Part shown: one piece after another, positions 38,449 to 47,707 of the stretch | How positions within the stretch are numbered: position 1 is the first letter of the stretch | Layout of the letters: each line of letters begins with the position of its first letter | Assembly: GCF_001956315.1 (NCBI RefSeq) | Contig: NZ_MOLY01000042.1 | Span: 124,001-188,000, forward strand | DNA: 64,000 nucleotides | Origin: Sphingomonas montana | Lineage (GTDB): Bacteria; Pseudomonadota; Alphaproteobacteria; Sphingomonadales; Sphingomonadaceae | Direction of reading: 5' to 3' | Made by a program: the position numbers and the translations under genes | The notes under the pieces: model-generated | The model's input: only the letters and a program-made list of their open reading frames with translations | Databases searched by the model: none | Told to the model about the DNA's origin: nothing

Positions 38449-39453
38449 TCACGCCTTGCCCACCACGCTTTCGGGCAGGTCCTTGCCGAACACGCGCTGA
38501 TAATATTCGGCGACCAGCGCGCGTTCCGCCTCGTCGCACTTGTTCAGGAACGACAGCCGGAACGCGAAGCCGACATCGCCGAAGATCAGTGCGTTCTGGG
38601 CCCAGCTGATGACGGTGCGTGGCGACATGACCGTAGAGATATCGCCGGCGATGAAGCCCTGGCGCGTCATGTCGGCGACCTTGACCATCTGCGTCACGAT
38701 TTTCTTGCCGTCCGGCTTGTCATATTCGCCGGACTTGGCGAGCACGATCTGCGCTTCGACCGCGGCGGGCAGATAGTTCAGCGTCACGACGATGTTCCAG
38801 CGGTCCATCTGGCCCTGGTTGATCTGCTGCGTGCCGTGATACAACCCGGTGGTGTCGCCGAGGCCGACCGTGTTCGACGTCGCGAACAGCCGGAACCACG
38901 GGTTCGGGCGGATGACGCGGTTCTGGTCGAGCAGCGTCAGCTTGCCTTCTGTCTCCAGCACGCGCTGGATCACGAACATCACGTCCGGGCGGCCGGCGTC
39001 ATATTCGTCGAACACAATCGCGGTCGGCGTCTGGAGCGCCCAGGGGAGCAGGCCTTCCTTGAATTCGGTGACCTGCTTGCCGTCCTTCAGCACGATCGCG
39101 TCGCGGCCGACAAGGTCGATGCGGCTGATGTGTGCATCGAGATTGATGCGGATGCACGGCCAGTTGAGGCGGGCCGCGACCTGTTCGACATGGGTCGACT
39201 TGCCGGTGCCGTGATAGCCCTGGACCATGACGCGGCGGTTGTGCGCGAAGCCGGCACAGATCGCGAGCGTGGTATCCGGATCGAACACATAGGCCGGATC
39301 GAGATCGGGCACGCGTTCGTCGGCGACCGAGAAGGCGGGCACTTCCATGTCGCTGTCGACGCCGAACGCCTCGCGGATCTTCACCATCTTGTCGGGCGCG
39401 TCCATGATCGTGTCGGCGCGCGTGTCCGGCTGTACGTTCGAAATCTCGGTCAT
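38449..39453 (-). CDS. cobS: Cobaltochelatase AAA+ subunit CobS-like
   Basis: 334 residues. Walker [11 protein letters not shown] near residue 84, Walker [11 protein letters not shown] near 146 and the [11 protein letters not shown] sensor region are clear. Family N-terminus [13 protein letters not shown] is present. It couples ATP hydrolysis to the chelatase with CobT. The ATG at 39451-39453 was chosen because upstream sequence is Pro/Arg-rich and unlike the family. It sits 158 nt downstream of the DnaJ-like gene and 8 nt upstream of cobT. Confidence 0.93.
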   Translation of the reverse strand: MTEISNVQPDTRADTIMDAPDKMVKIREAFGVDSDMEVPAFSVADERVPDLDPAYVFDPDTTLAICAGFAHNRRVMVQGYHGTGKSTHVEQVAARLNWPCIRINLDAHISRIDLVGRDAIVLKDGKQVTEFKEGLLPWALQTPTAIVFDEYDAGRPDVMFVIQRVLETEGKLTLLDQNRVIRPNPWFRLFATSNTVGLGDTTGLYHGTQQINQGQMDRWNIVVTLNYLPAAVEAQIVLAKSGEYDKPDGKKIVTQMVKVADMTRQGFIAGDISTVMSPRTVISWAQNALIFGDVGFAFRLSFLNKCDEAERALVAEYYQRVFGKDLPESVVGKA

Positions 39454-39611
39454 CTTGGGCGGTCCTGGTCGGGCGCGAAGGCGGCGCCGGGTCGGGTTAG
39501 GGGGTAGAGGGATGGTTCGTATTGGGCAACGCCCTGGACGTGCCAAAATGTCCGAGCGTTCGGGATATCGTTGCGTGGTGCGATGATGCGACCGGCGCCG
39601 GCCCGGCCCCG

Positions 39612-40214
39612 TCAGGCGAATGCGGCGGCACCCTTCAGGTGGGTGTAGGCGGTGATGACCGCCTGCAACGCGGTTTCATGGCTGCGGTCGCCGCCGTTGC
39701 GATCGGGATGATAGCGCCTGACGAGTTCGGCATAGCGCGCGCGGAGGGCGCGGCGGTCGCTGTCGACGTCGAGTTCCAGCGTCTTCAGTGCGCGGCGGTC
39801 GGTATCGCTCAAGGCGCGACCGTCGGCGCGGGCGCGGGGCATGCGGGCGGCGAACTTCGCGCCGATCGCGTCGAGCGGATCGACGAAGTCGGCCCATTTG
39901 GGCGTGCCGGCGGGCGTGGCGGAGAAGGCGCGGGTTTCGCGCTCCCAGCCTGCCAGCGGACGCTGCGCCGCCTCGATCTCGTCCGTCGTCATGCCGGCGA
40001 AGAAATTGTAGCCGCCGTTGAATGCGCGGATATGATCGAGGCAGTACCAGCGCCAGTCGCCGGGACCGTCGAAACCGGGCCGCCGGCCGTCCGTATTGGG
40101 CGCGCGGAATTCACCATCGCCGAAGCAGCCTTCCGCGTCGCACAGCCGGCCGCTGTTTTCGACGCGGCCGTGGAACCGGGGGCTGCGTTTCGGGGCCGGA
40201 CCGTCATTCGTCAA
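39612..40214 (-). CDS. J-domain (DnaJ-like) protein
   Basis: 200 residues from a TTG at 40212-40214 with AGGAG ten bases upstream; no ATG is available before the conserved [17 protein letters not shown] segment. The J domain is at the C-terminus: [26 protein letters not shown] in blocks, with the HPD tripeptide intact. The N-terminal half has a Cys-containing motif ([16 protein letters not shown]). It would stimulate an Hsp70 on a specific client. Divergent from bolA with 39 nt between the starts, an arrangement usual in alphaproteobacteria. Confidence 0.87.
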   Translation of the reverse strand: MTNDGPAPKRSPRFHGRVENSGRLCDAEGCFGDGEFRAPNTDGRRPGFDGPGDWRWYCLDHIRAFNGGYNFFAGMTTDEIEAAQRPLAGWERETRAFSATPAGTPKWADFVDPLDAIGAKFAARMPRARADGRALSDTDRRALKTLELDVDSDRRALRARYAELVRRYHPDRNGGDRSHETALQAVITAYTHLKGAAAFA

Positions 40215-40253
40215 TGTCTGCCAACTCCTGGGAAAGCAGGCTATATAGGCAGC

Positions 40254-40541
40254 ATGATGCAGGACACCACCGGGCCGGTCGCGGCCGAAATGACGGAGCG
40301 GCTGACGGCCGCGCTGAACCCCACGGCGCTGACCGTGACCGACGACAGCGAGGCGCACCGCGGGCATGGCGGCCACGATGCGCGCGGAGAAAGCCATTTG
40401 ACCGTCGATATCGTGTCGGCCGCGTTCGCCGGGCAAAGCCGCGTGGCACGGCAGCGGATGGTGAACCATGCGCTGGCGGACCTGCTGCGCGAGCGGGTGC
40501 ACGCGCTGGTCATCAAGGCGCGGGCACCGGGGGAGGCGTGA
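40254..40541 (+). CDS. BolA family protein
   Basis: 95 residues (an ATG one codon later is equally possible). VAAEMTERLTAALNPTALTVTDDS, then HLTVDIVSAAFAGQSRVARQRMVNHAL is the BolA fold with its helix-turn region and RxxRHRxV-like motif; ALVIKARAPGE ends the domain. BolA proteins bind monothiol glutaredoxins and [2Fe-2S] clusters and affect stress responses. One nt separates its stop from the start of the GST gene, so they form an operon. Confidence 0.9.
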   Translation: MMQDTTGPVAAEMTERLTAALNPTALTVTDDSEAHRGHGGHDARGESHLTVDIVSAAFAGQSRVARQRMVNHALADLLRERVHALVIKARAPGEA

Positions 40542-40542
40542 C

Positions 40543-41265
40543 GTGAACCGATACGAACTCTGGTACTGGCCCGATATTCCGGGGCGCGGCGAGTTCGTGC
40601 GGCTGGCGCTGGAGGCGGGCGGCATCCCGTATCGCGACGTCGTGATGGACGCCCCCGACGCGGACAGCGGCATGTCCGCGATGCTGGACGACATGGAGCG
40701 GCCGGACCCGGCGCCCCCGTTCGCGCCGCCCTATCTGGTGGCGGAAGGAATGCGGATCGCGCAGGTGGCGAACATTCTGTCCTGGCTGGGCGAACGGCAC
40801 GGGCTGGCCCCCGCCGATCCGGCCGGGCGGATCTGGGCCAACCAGATGCAGCTGACGATCGCCGACATGGTTGCCGAAGCGCATGACGTGCATCATCCGG
40901 TGTCGGTCGCGCTGCGTTACGAGGACCAGATGCCGGAGGCGGCGCGCCGGGCGGCGGCTTTCCGGGCCGAGCGGATGCCGAAATATCTGCGCTATTTCGA
41001 ACAGGTGCTGATAGCGCGCGGCGACTGGCTGGGCGGCGTGGACCGGAGCTATGCCGACCTGTCGCTGTTCCAGCTTGTGGAAGGGCTGCGGTTCGCGTTG
41101 CCGATCCGGTTCGCGCGGATCGCGCCCGAATATCCGCGGGTGATGGCGCTGCACGCGCGTGTCGCGAGCCTGCCGGCATTGCGCGCATATCTGGCCAGCC
41201 CGCGGCGGCAGGCGTTTTCCGACGGGATCTTCCGCCATTATCCTGAACTGGACGGTGCGGACTGA
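40543..41265 (+). CDS. Glutathione S-transferase family protein
   Basis: 240 residues from a GTG with GGGGAGG six bases upstream. Thioredoxin-like N-terminal domain (NRYELWYWPDIPGRGEFVRLALE, APPYLVAEGMRIAQ) and all-helical C-terminal domain (YFEQVLIARGDWLGGVDRSYADL) are clear. It resembles sigma/alpha-like GSTs with Tyr8 near the glutathione site. Substrate unknown. Confidence 0.88.
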   Translation: MNRYELWYWPDIPGRGEFVRLALEAGGIPYRDVVMDAPDADSGMSAMLDDMERPDPAPPFAPPYLVAEGMRIAQVANILSWLGERHGLAPADPAGRIWANQMQLTIADMVAEAHDVHHPVSVALRYEDQMPEAARRAAAFRAERMPKYLRYFEQVLIARGDWLGGVDRSYADLSLFQLVEGLRFALPIRFARIAPEYPRVMALHARVASLPALRAYLASPRRQAFSDGIFRHYPELDGAD

Positions 41266-41324
41266 AGCCGACCAGGCCGGTGAAAGATGGTCGACTTGAT
41301 CGTAGCGTGGCTTAGGGAGCGCGT

Positions 41325-42638
41325 ATGACCCCCGATGCCGCCGACCAATCGCCCCCGACCGAAGGACCGATCCGCCGGGCGTTGCGCAATGCCGCCTGGT
41401 TGCTGGGCGGCAAGGGCGTGGGGGGGCTGTTCAGCCTGGTCTATCTGGCGCTGGCCGCCCGGACGCTGGGGGTGGCGGGGTTCGGGCTGTTCGCGATGAT
41501 CCTGGCTTACGGCCAGGCGCTGGCGAATGTCGTGGGGTTTCAGTCGTGGCAGACGGTGATCCGCTACGGCGCGCGGCACCGGGCGGATGCGCGGCCGGAC
41601 CTGTTCGCGCAGGTGCTGCTGTTCGCGACGCTGCTGGACCTGGGGGCCGCGGTGGCGGGCGGGGCGATCGCGGTGGCGGGCGCGCTGACGATCGGGCCGG
41701 CGATCGGCTGGTCGCGCGAGACGCAGGTGCTGGCGGCGTGGTTCGGCCTGTCGCTGATCTTCGCGCAGCGCGGAGCGCCGACGGGCGTGCTCCGGCTGTT
41801 CGACCGGTTCGATCTGGCAGCCTATGCGGAGCTGACGCTGCCGACGATCCGGCTGGTCGGCACGCTGGTGGCGTGGGGCCTGGGCGGCGGGCTGGCCGGG
41901 TATCTGATCGCCTGGGCGCTGGCCGACCTGATCACCACCGCGTCGATGTGGTGGCAGGCGTGGCGTGAACTGGCGCGGCAGGACATGGCACGTGGCGCGC
42001 GACTGCGCGGGCTGACAACCGGCAATCCAGGCATCTGGCGCTTTTCGATCACGACCAACCTGACCGCGTCGATCGGGCTGGTGTGGCAGCAGGTGCCGGT
42101 GCTGGCGGTCGGCTGGATCGCGGGGCCGGCGGGGGCGGGCGGATACCGCATGGCGACGCAGCTGGGCACCGCACTGACCAAGCCGGTGACGTCGCTGGCG
42201 CGGTCCATCTATCCGGAATTCGCGCGCATGTCGGTCGGCGGCAGTGCGCGGGCGCTGGTGCCCGTGTTGCGCCGGACGGCGTGGCTCAGCGCGGCGCTGG
42301 GGCTGGCGTCCGTCCTGCTGATCGCGGCGGCGGGGCGGCACATCCTGCTGTTCGTCGGCGGGCCGGACTATGTGTTCGCCTATCCCGTGCTGGTCGTGCT
42401 CACGCTGGCGTCGGCGTTGAGCCTCGTCGGGTTCGGGCTGGAGCCGGCGCTGGTCGCGATCGGCCGGCCGGGAATAGCGCTGGTCGCGCGCGGATTGGCG
42501 ACGATCGTCTATATCGCGCTGCTGGCCGCGATGCTGCCGTGGCTAGGGCCGATCGGGGCCGCATGGGCCACGCTGATCGCGACGGGGCTGTCGACGGTGC
42601 TGCTGGTCGTGGCATTCTGGCGCGCGGGTCGGGACTGA
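41325..42638 (+). CDS. Wzx-type polysaccharide flippase / LPS biosynthesis membrane protein
   Basis: 437 residues with twelve or so helices. RNAAWLLGGKGVGGLFSLVYLALAARTLG opens the family signature in TM1-loop, followed by helices typical of MATE/Wzx proteins (TKPVTSLARSIYPEFARMS is the mid-protein motif). It would flip lipid-linked oligosaccharide across the inner membrane. It lies far from the main polysaccharide locus and beside the GST gene (59 nt), without glycosyltransferases near by. GGGAG precedes the ATG. Confidence 0.87.
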   Translation: MTPDAADQSPPTEGPIRRALRNAAWLLGGKGVGGLFSLVYLALAARTLGVAGFGLFAMILAYGQALANVVGFQSWQTVIRYGARHRADARPDLFAQVLLFATLLDLGAAVAGGAIAVAGALTIGPAIGWSRETQVLAAWFGLSLIFAQRGAPTGVLRLFDRFDLAAYAELTLPTIRLVGTLVAWGLGGGLAGYLIAWALADLITTASMWWQAWRELARQDMARGARLRGLTTGNPGIWRFSITTNLTASIGLVWQQVPVLAVGWIAGPAGAGGYRMATQLGTALTKPVTSLARSIYPEFARMSVGGSARALVPVLRRTAWLSAALGLASVLLIAAAGRHILLFVGGPDYVFAYPVLVVLTLASALSLVGFGLEPALVAIGRPGIALVARGLATIVYIALLAAMLPWLGPIGAAWATLIATGLSTVLLVVAFWRAGRD

Positions 42639-42698
42639 CGCGGCGTTTTGCGTTCAGGATGGTGTGATCGCACCGTGTACAAGACGTCGCGATCGCTG

Positions 42699-42733
42699 TT
42701 GGCCCTGCCCCTTCGCTGAAGAGGAAGGGCCAA
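42699..42733. terminator. Hairpin between the flippase and stress-type genes
   Basis: TTGGCCCT (42699-42706) pairs with AGGGCCAA (42726-42733) and an inner arm CCCCTTC/GAAGAGG adds to the stem with one mismatch. No T-run follows on either strand, so this is a probable but weak bidirectional end signal for the two converging genes. Confidence 0.5.
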
Positions 42734-42742
42734 AGTACGACG

Positions 42743-43048
42743 TCAGCCGCGCGCGACCTTTGTTGCGCCGGCGTCGTTGAACGCCTGCGTCACGGCATCG
42801 ACCTCGTCCGCATGCATCTCGACCGTCACGGTCAGTGCGCCGGCCAGTGCGGGGGCGGCGTCCGTGTCGACACCGGTATGGCCGCTTTCAACGTCCGCAC
42901 CGGCGGCCTTGGTTCCGACACTGTTCTCGTCGGCGACGGGGGCGACCAGGATCGCCGCGCGGTCCAGCCCATATTCCTGGACGAGATGTTCGACCGCGAT
43001 ATCGGCGGCGCGGCGCGTGTCGAACGTGCCGACGATGGTGCTGGACAT
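42743..43048 (-). CDS. Small general-stress-type alpha/beta protein
   Basis: 101 residues from the ATG at 43046-43048. TIVGTFDTRRAADIAVEHLVQ and DRAAILVAPVADENS form the first beta-alpha-beta half, ALTVTVEMHADEVDAVTQAFNDAGA the second. The layout is the same as in the two halves of the stress-type protein at 26095 (FDNHADAKRAVTELEA, LVSARVND), so the two are probably related, without the Gly-rich insert. Function unknown. Confidence 0.75.
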   Translation of the reverse strand: MSSTIVGTFDTRRAADIAVEHLVQEYGLDRAAILVAPVADENSVGTKAAGADVESGHTGVDTDAAPALAGALTVTVEMHADEVDAVTQAFNDAGATKVARG

Positions 43049-43167
43049 GACGGCAGGCCTTTTCACATGGAATTCGGGGTCGCCGGCTCGGGGAGCGCGC
43101 CCACCGGGGCAGGCGCGGCCCCGTGGCCGTCAGGCTGGAAAACCCCGCCGCCCCCGGGATCGTTCCG

Positions 43168-43353
43168 TCATTTCCGGCGGGCGTCCTGGAATTCCTGACG
43201 CAACTGGCGGCGGATCTGGCTGCCGGCCATATGGGCGTCGACCTGGTCGTAATTTTCGGACTTCAGCTTGCGCACGACATCGTCGATGTTCGTGCAGCCG
43301 CCACTACGCGCCAGTTCGAACGCACGTTCCATCAGGTTGGGGGTGGTGGCCAT
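43168..43353 (-). CDS. Small conserved-type helical protein, unknown function
   Basis: 61 residues from the ATG at 43351-43353 with AGGAT upstream. The whole protein is helical: NLMERAFELARSGGCTNIDDVV, KLKSENYDQVDAHMAG, QIRRQLRQEFQDARRK, ending with a basic helix. Similar small proteins with the ERAFELARSG start are frequent in alphaproteobacteria as hypothetical proteins. It may bind nucleic acid or be structural; not known. It is divergent from the PHA-type gene over an AT-rich spacer. Confidence 0.6.
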   Translation of the reverse strand: MATTPNLMERAFELARSGGCTNIDDVVRKLKSENYDQVDAHMAGSQIRRQLRQEFQDARRK

Positions 43354-43511
43354 CGGCGATATCCTGTGCTTGGCCGGCGGGGGCGGCCGCAACCGGTCGG
43401 GCGACGCCATGCGACCCCCCGCCGCATACAATTCTACCTTACACAATACTGACAGATATACCAACGTCGCCGCGGCTGGCGCGACCGCGCCGCCGTACCT
43501 AGATACCGTAT

Positions 43512-43841
43512 ATGGCAAATCCAACGATCATCGACCTTCCCCACAGCCTTGGCCGCGAAGAGGCGCGCCGTCGTATTCGATCGCGGATCGGCGAGCTGCC
43601 CGGCCATATCCCCGGTGGCGTGGCGACGGTGAAGTCATCGTGGGAGGGGGAGGACCGCATGACGATGCAGGTCGCCGCGATGGGGCAGGAGGTGACCGCG
43701 ACGCTGGACGTGCAGGACAGCCTGGTGCGGGTCAGCCTGATCCTGCCGGGCATGCTGTCCTTCTTCACGGGCGCGATTGCATCGGGCGTGAAAGCCAAGG
43801 GCGCCGACCTGTTGCTGGGCGACGACAGCAAGAAGGGCTGA
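43512..43841 (+). CDS. Polyhydroxyalkanoic acid system family protein
   Basis: 109 residues. IIDLPHSLGREEARRRIRSRI, WEGEDRMTMQVAAMGQEVTATLDV and VRVSLILPGMLSFFTG match the PHA_gran_rgn (PF09650) family, small soluble proteins found next to polyhydroxyalkanoate granule genes in some bacteria. No phaC or phasin gene is here. The ATG at 43512 is clear. It is followed by the CDF gene after 54 nt. Confidence 0.87.
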   Translation: MANPTIIDLPHSLGREEARRRIRSRIGELPGHIPGGVATVKSSWEGEDRMTMQVAAMGQEVTATLDVQDSLVRVSLILPGMLSFFTGAIASGVKAKGADLLLGDDSKKG

Positions 43842-43895
43842 TACCGTGTTCTGCAGAACCTGACTGCGGATCGTGCGATCCGGAACAGGATGGGC

Positions 43896-44870
43896 ATGAC
43901 GGGGACGGCCGGGACCACAGATATGCACGACCATAGCACGCACGCCCAAGGTCATGGTCACAGCCAAGGTCATGGGGGCGGTCATCACGATCACACCGCG
44001 GGTGCCGATGTGCGGAGCCTGCGCTGGGCGCTGGCGCTGACGGCCTTCTACCTGTTGGCGGAGGTTGCAGGGGCGTTCTGGTTCAACAGCCTGGCGCTGC
44101 TGTCCGACGCAGCGCACATGATGACCGATGTCGCCGCGCTGGCGATCGCGCTGGCGGCGATATCGATCGGGGCGCGGCCGGCCGATGATCGCCGGACGTT
44201 CGGGTATAAGCGGTTCGAGATCCTGGCGGCGGCATTCAACGCGCTGCTGTTGTTCGCGGTCGCCATCTATGTGCTGGTCGAGGCGGTGCAGCGGTTCCGC
44301 ACGCCACAGCCGATCGAATCGACAGGCATGCTGGCGATCGCAGTGCTGGGGCTGGTCGTAAACATCGCGTCGATGCGGCTGCTCTCCGCCGGGCGTGAGG
44401 GCAGCCTGAACATGAAGGGCGCATATCTGGAAGTCTGGGCCGACGCGGTCGGATCGGTCGGCGTGATCGCGGGCGCGCTGGCGATCCGCTATACCGGCCG
44501 GGCATGGATCGACCCGGTGGTGGCGATCGGCATCGGACTTTGGGTGGTGCCGCGGACCTGGGTGCTGCTGCGTGATACGGTCAACGTGTTGCTGGAAGGC
44601 GTGCCGGGGGGCATGAACCTGCCCGATATCCGCGCGGGGATCGGCGGGATCGCAGGCGTCGGCGGAGTGCATGACCTGCATGTCTGGTCCGTGTCGTCGG
44701 ATGCGGTGAACTGTACGGTGCATGTGGAACTGGCCGGCGGGGCGGATGCGGACGGGGTGCGGCATGCGGTCGCCGCATGGTTGGCGGCGCGGCACGGGAT
44801 CGGCCACAGCACGATCCAGACGGAAACCGCGGCTCAGGCGTGCGGGCACCGGGATCATCTGCATCCGTGA
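43896..44870 (+). CDS. Cation diffusion facilitator (CDF) metal exporter
   Basis: 324 residues from the ATG at 43896 (AGGA five bases upstream; ATGs at 43890 and 43923 are alternatives). A His-rich N-terminus (HDHSTHAQGHGHSQGHGGGHHDH in pieces) precedes six helices; HxxxD metal sites appear as SDAAHMMTD in TM2 and VWADAVGS in TM5, as in zinc/cobalt/cadmium exporters of the CzcD type. The C-terminal domain (VHDLHVWSVSS) is the cytoplasmic metal-sensing fold. It exports divalent metal in exchange for protons. Confidence 0.93.
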   Translation: MTGTAGTTDMHDHSTHAQGHGHSQGHGGGHHDHTAGADVRSLRWALALTAFYLLAEVAGAFWFNSLALLSDAAHMMTDVAALAIALAAISIGARPADDRRTFGYKRFEILAAAFNALLLFAVAIYVLVEAVQRFRTPQPIESTGMLAIAVLGLVVNIASMRLLSAGREGSLNMKGAYLEVWADAVGSVGVIAGALAIRYTGRAWIDPVVAIGIGLWVVPRTWVLLRDTVNVLLEGVPGGMNLPDIRAGIGGIAGVGGVHDLHVWSVSSDAVNCTVHVELAGGADADGVRHAVAAWLAARHGIGHSTIQTETAAQACGHRDHLHP

Positions 44871-44898
44871 GTGGCTGAGTCCCCACGCCCCAAGCCCT

Positions 44899-45005
44899 GT
44901 CCATGCCGAGCGCAGTCGAGGCACGCTCCCCCCTAGCGTAGCCGAGGGGCGATGTTGGCGTCTCGACTACGCTCGAAGGCTCCCTCGACTTCGCTCGGGA
45001 TGGAC
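44899..45005. repeat. Long imperfect palindrome with type B repeat
   Basis: Arms of 23 nt at 44899-44921 and 44983-45005 match in 21 positions (GTCCAT at the outer ends). Inside the palindrome lies a second copy of the CTCGACTACGCTCGAAGG block. It lies between the convergent CDF and SDR genes and may also end transcription from both. Confidence 0.85.
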
Positions 45006-45029
45006 GGGGGGTGGTGAGGTCTTATTCCA

Positions 45030-45896
45030 TCACATGATCGGCATGCCACCTGCCACGGTGATGAGCGCACCCGAGGTGTAGCTCGATTTGTCCGAAGCCA
45101 GCATGACGTAGGCCGAGGCCAGTTCGGCGGGCTGGCCGGGGCGGCCGGAGGGGTTCTTTTCGCCGAAGCTGGCAACCGAGTCCGCGTCCATGCCGGCGGG
45201 GATGAACGGCGTCCAGATCGGGCCGGGCAGGACGGCGTTCACGCGGATCCGGCGTTTCGCCAGGAACTGCGCCAGGCCGACGGTCAGGTTGCTGATCGCA
45301 CCCTTCGTGGTCGAATAGGGCAGCAGGTTGGGCGTCGGATCCTTGGAGTTGACCGAGGATGTGTTGATGATGTTGGACCCGGCTTCCATGTGCGCGACGG
45401 CCAGCTTGGTCAGGTGGAAGACGGCGTGGACATTGGTGTCGAACGTCTTCTTCCACTCGTCCAGCGTGATGTCGTCGAAGTCCTGGAAATAGGTCTGGTA
45501 GGCGGCGTTGTTGACCAGCACGTCGATGCCGCCGAATTCCGCCACGACGCGCTCCATCATCGCGACGGCGTGCGCCTCGTCCGTGATGTCGCCGGGGATC
45601 AGCAGCGCGCGGACCCCGGCAGCCTCGATCAGCGCGCCGATCTCTTCCGCATCCGCCTGCTCGTCGGGCAGATAGGCGATCGCGACATCGGCTCCTTCGC
45701 GGGCGAAGGCGATCGCGACAGCGGCGCCGATGCCGCTGTCGCCGCCGGTGATGAGCGTGCGCTTGCCCTTCAGCTGGCCGGAGCCTTCGTAGCTGGTTTC
45801 GCCGTGGTCGGGCTTGGGTTCCATCTTGGCGGTCTTGCCGGGGAAGGCCTGCTGCTGCGTCGGGAAGGGCGGTGTCGGATAGTCTGGGATGGCCAT
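45030..45896 (-). CDS. Short-chain dehydrogenase/reductase (YhdF/GsiB-like glucose-ribitol type)
   Basis: 288 residues. A 45-residue N-terminal extension (PPFPTQQQAFPGKTAKMEPKPDHGE in pieces) is typical of this SDR subgroup, then LITGGDSGIGAAVAIAFAREG, the NNAAY segment, INTSSVNS and YSTTKGA with the catalytic Ser, Tyr and Lys. The substrate is often unknown; in Bacillus related proteins are general stress proteins. It starts 11 nt after GH15, in one operon with the hydrolase and GH15 genes. Confidence 0.92.
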   Translation of the reverse strand: MAIPDYPTPPFPTQQQAFPGKTAKMEPKPDHGETSYEGSGQLKGKRTLITGGDSGIGAAVAIAFAREGADVAIAYLPDEQADAEEIGALIEAAGVRALLIPGDITDEAHAVAMMERVVAEFGGIDVLVNNAAYQTYFQDFDDITLDEWKKTFDTNVHAVFHLTKLAVAHMEAGSNIINTSSVNSKDPTPNLLPYSTTKGAISNLTVGLAQFLAKRRIRVNAVLPGPIWTPFIPAGMDADSVASFGEKNPSGRPGQPAELASAYVMLASDKSSYTSGALITVAGGMPIM

Positions 45897-45907
45897 GGGG
45901 GGCTCCT

Positions 45908-47707
45908 TTAGCGGGCGGGGTCCGTGCCGTAGAGACGCATGACTTCGTGGATCAGCGCCATGTGGCTGAGGCCTTGCGGGAAATTTCCCAGATGGGTGCC
46001 GGTGTCGGGGTCGGTCTCCTCGCCATAGAGGCCGAGGTCGCTGGCGGCGGCGAGGATTGGCGCGAGCGTGCGCGCGGCGGCGGCGGTGTCGCCCGCGGCG
46101 GCATGCGCGCCGACCATCCAGAAGCTGGTCGCGACGAACGCCCCCTCACGCCCTGCCAGTCCGTCGTAGAACCGGTAGCGATCATGCAGGTCGCCGCGGC
46201 CGAGTGCCGCCTGATGCGCGGCGATGGTGCGGGCGAAGCGTTCGGACGTCGGATCCAGGACGTCCATCAACCCGAGCCGGAGCGTCGACATGTCGAGATC
46301 CGTGCCGCCATATTCCATGACATAACTGCCGACCGCTTCGTTCCAGCCGCGGTCGCACAGGTCGACCAGCATCGCGTCGGCGCGCGCTTGCCAGTCCGGA
46401 TCGGGCGCAAAGCCGAGACTGTCCGCGATCCGCCGCGCGCGATCGACCGCAGCCCAGCACATCGCCTTGCTGTGGAGCAGGTGACGTGGGGGGCCGCGCA
46501 ATTCCCAGATGCCCTGGTCGGGTACGTCGAACCGGTCGATCGCCGCGCGGGCGCAGCGCCGGACGAAATCCTCCAGATTGTCGACCAGTTCGCGGCAGAG
46601 GCCGGCGGTGCCGTGTCGGGTGATGTAGAGATTCAGCGCGGCCAGATATTCGCCGTAGATCTCGTGCTGCGCCTGGTCGTTCGCGCCATTTCCGGAGCGG
46701 ACCGGGGCGGAGCCGGACCAGCCGGTGAGTGCGGGGTGTTCGACCTCGTCGGGGACGTCGCCGTCGAGCGCGTACATGACGCGGAGCGGACCATCGCCGC
46801 CATCCCCGTCGCGGTGGTGGAGGAAGCGCAGGAACTCGGCCGCCTCGCGCCGGAAACCGAGGACGAGGAAGGCGGAGACGCAGAAGACCGCATCGCGCGT
46901 CCATACGAAGCGATAGTCCCAGTTGCGCGCGTGGCCGATCGCTTCGGGCAGGCTGGTCGTCACCGCGGCGATCAGCCCGCCGCTGGGCGCGTGGGTGAGT
47001 AGCTTCATGGCGATCGCACTTCGCAGGACGAGTGCGCTGTGGTCGCGGTCGTAGCGGCAGGCGGCGGACCAGCCGGTCCAGTAGGCGGCGGTGGCGTCCA
47101 GCGCGTCGGTGCCGGTCGCCGGGGCCACGGGTGCGTCGTGCGCCAGGATGAGGACGAGCGTTTCGCCGTCCTGCAACGTCGCGGTGACGCGGGCGTCCGG
47201 GCCGTCCATCATGATCGGATGCGAGGCGGTGGCGACGATCGGGCGGCCGGGCCAGCGGACTGCTTCGCCATTCCGCTCGGCCGGCACCCGGGTTTCGCCC
47301 CAGTCGAAGCGCGGAGCGATGCGGATCGCGACGTCCGCCGGGCCGCCGGTACAGGTGACGATGCGGACGAGCGTGCCGGGCGCGTCGGCATCCGGGCCGG
47401 TGTTGCCCGGGTCGGCGATCGCGACGAGCGGCATACAGTCGGTGACGGTGATCGTGGCGGCACCGGCGGCGAGATGCGTGTCGAGGATCGCGGTGCCGGT
47501 GCGGTAGGCGCGGCCGGCGGGTTGCCAGTCGCCCTCCAGCACGCATGCGCCGCCGGCCGCCCCGAGCAGGCCCGCGAAGACCGGCGGACTGTCGAACCGC
47601 GGCCAGCAGAGCCAGTCGATCGCGGCGGTGCGGGTGACGAGTGCTGCGCTGCGCAGGTCGCCGATGACGCCGTGGTCTTCGATCGGGGTCTGGCTGAGGT
47701 CGGTCAC
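45908..47707 (-). CDS. Glycoside hydrolase family 15 protein (glucoamylase/trehalase-like)
   Basis: 599 residues from a GTG (GTGA junction with the upstream hydrolase). The N-terminal beta-sandwich carries IEDHGVIGDLRSAALVTRTAAIDWLCWPRFDSP in pieces, the family start; the (alpha/alpha)6 barrel has HARNWDYRFVWTRDAVF and the RGPPRHLLHSKAMCWAAVDRA block, then GLMDVLDPTSER and the EGAFVATSFW active-site region. Such cytoplasmic GH15 proteins cleave trehalose or short alpha-glucans. The substrate is not decided. Confidence 0.92.
   Translation of the reverse strand: MTDLSQTPIEDHGVIGDLRSAALVTRTAAIDWLCWPRFDSPPVFAGLLGAAGGACVLEGDWQPAGRAYRTGTAILDTHLAAGAATITVTDCMPLVAIADPGNTGPDADAPGTLVRIVTCTGGPADVAIRIAPRFDWGETRVPAERNGEAVRWPGRPIVATASHPIMMDGPDARVTATLQDGETLVLILAHDAPVAPATGTDALDATAAYWTGWSAACRYDRDHSALVLRSAIAMKLLTHAPSGGLIAAVTTSLPEAIGHARNWDYRFVWTRDAVFCVSAFLVLGFRREAAEFLRFLHHRDGDGGDGPLRVMYALDGDVPDEVEHPALTGWSGSAPVRSGNGANDQAQHEIYGEYLAALNLYITRHGTAGLCRELVDNLEDFVRRCARAAIDRFDVPDQGIWELRGPPRHLLHSKAMCWAAVDRARRIADSLGFAPDPDWQARADAMLVDLCDRGWNEAVGSYVMEYGGTDLDMSTLRLGLMDVLDPTSERFARTIAAHQAALGRGDLHDRYRFYDGLAGREGAFVATSFWMVGAHAAAGDTAAAARTLAPILAAASDLGLYGEETDPDTGTHLGNFPQGLSHMALIHEVMRLYGTDPAR

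Noticed and set aside
36524-38500. Plus-strand open frame of about 650 codons opposite cobT
   Set aside because: Shadow of cobT; low-complexity hydrophobic part is the antisense of its acidic linker.
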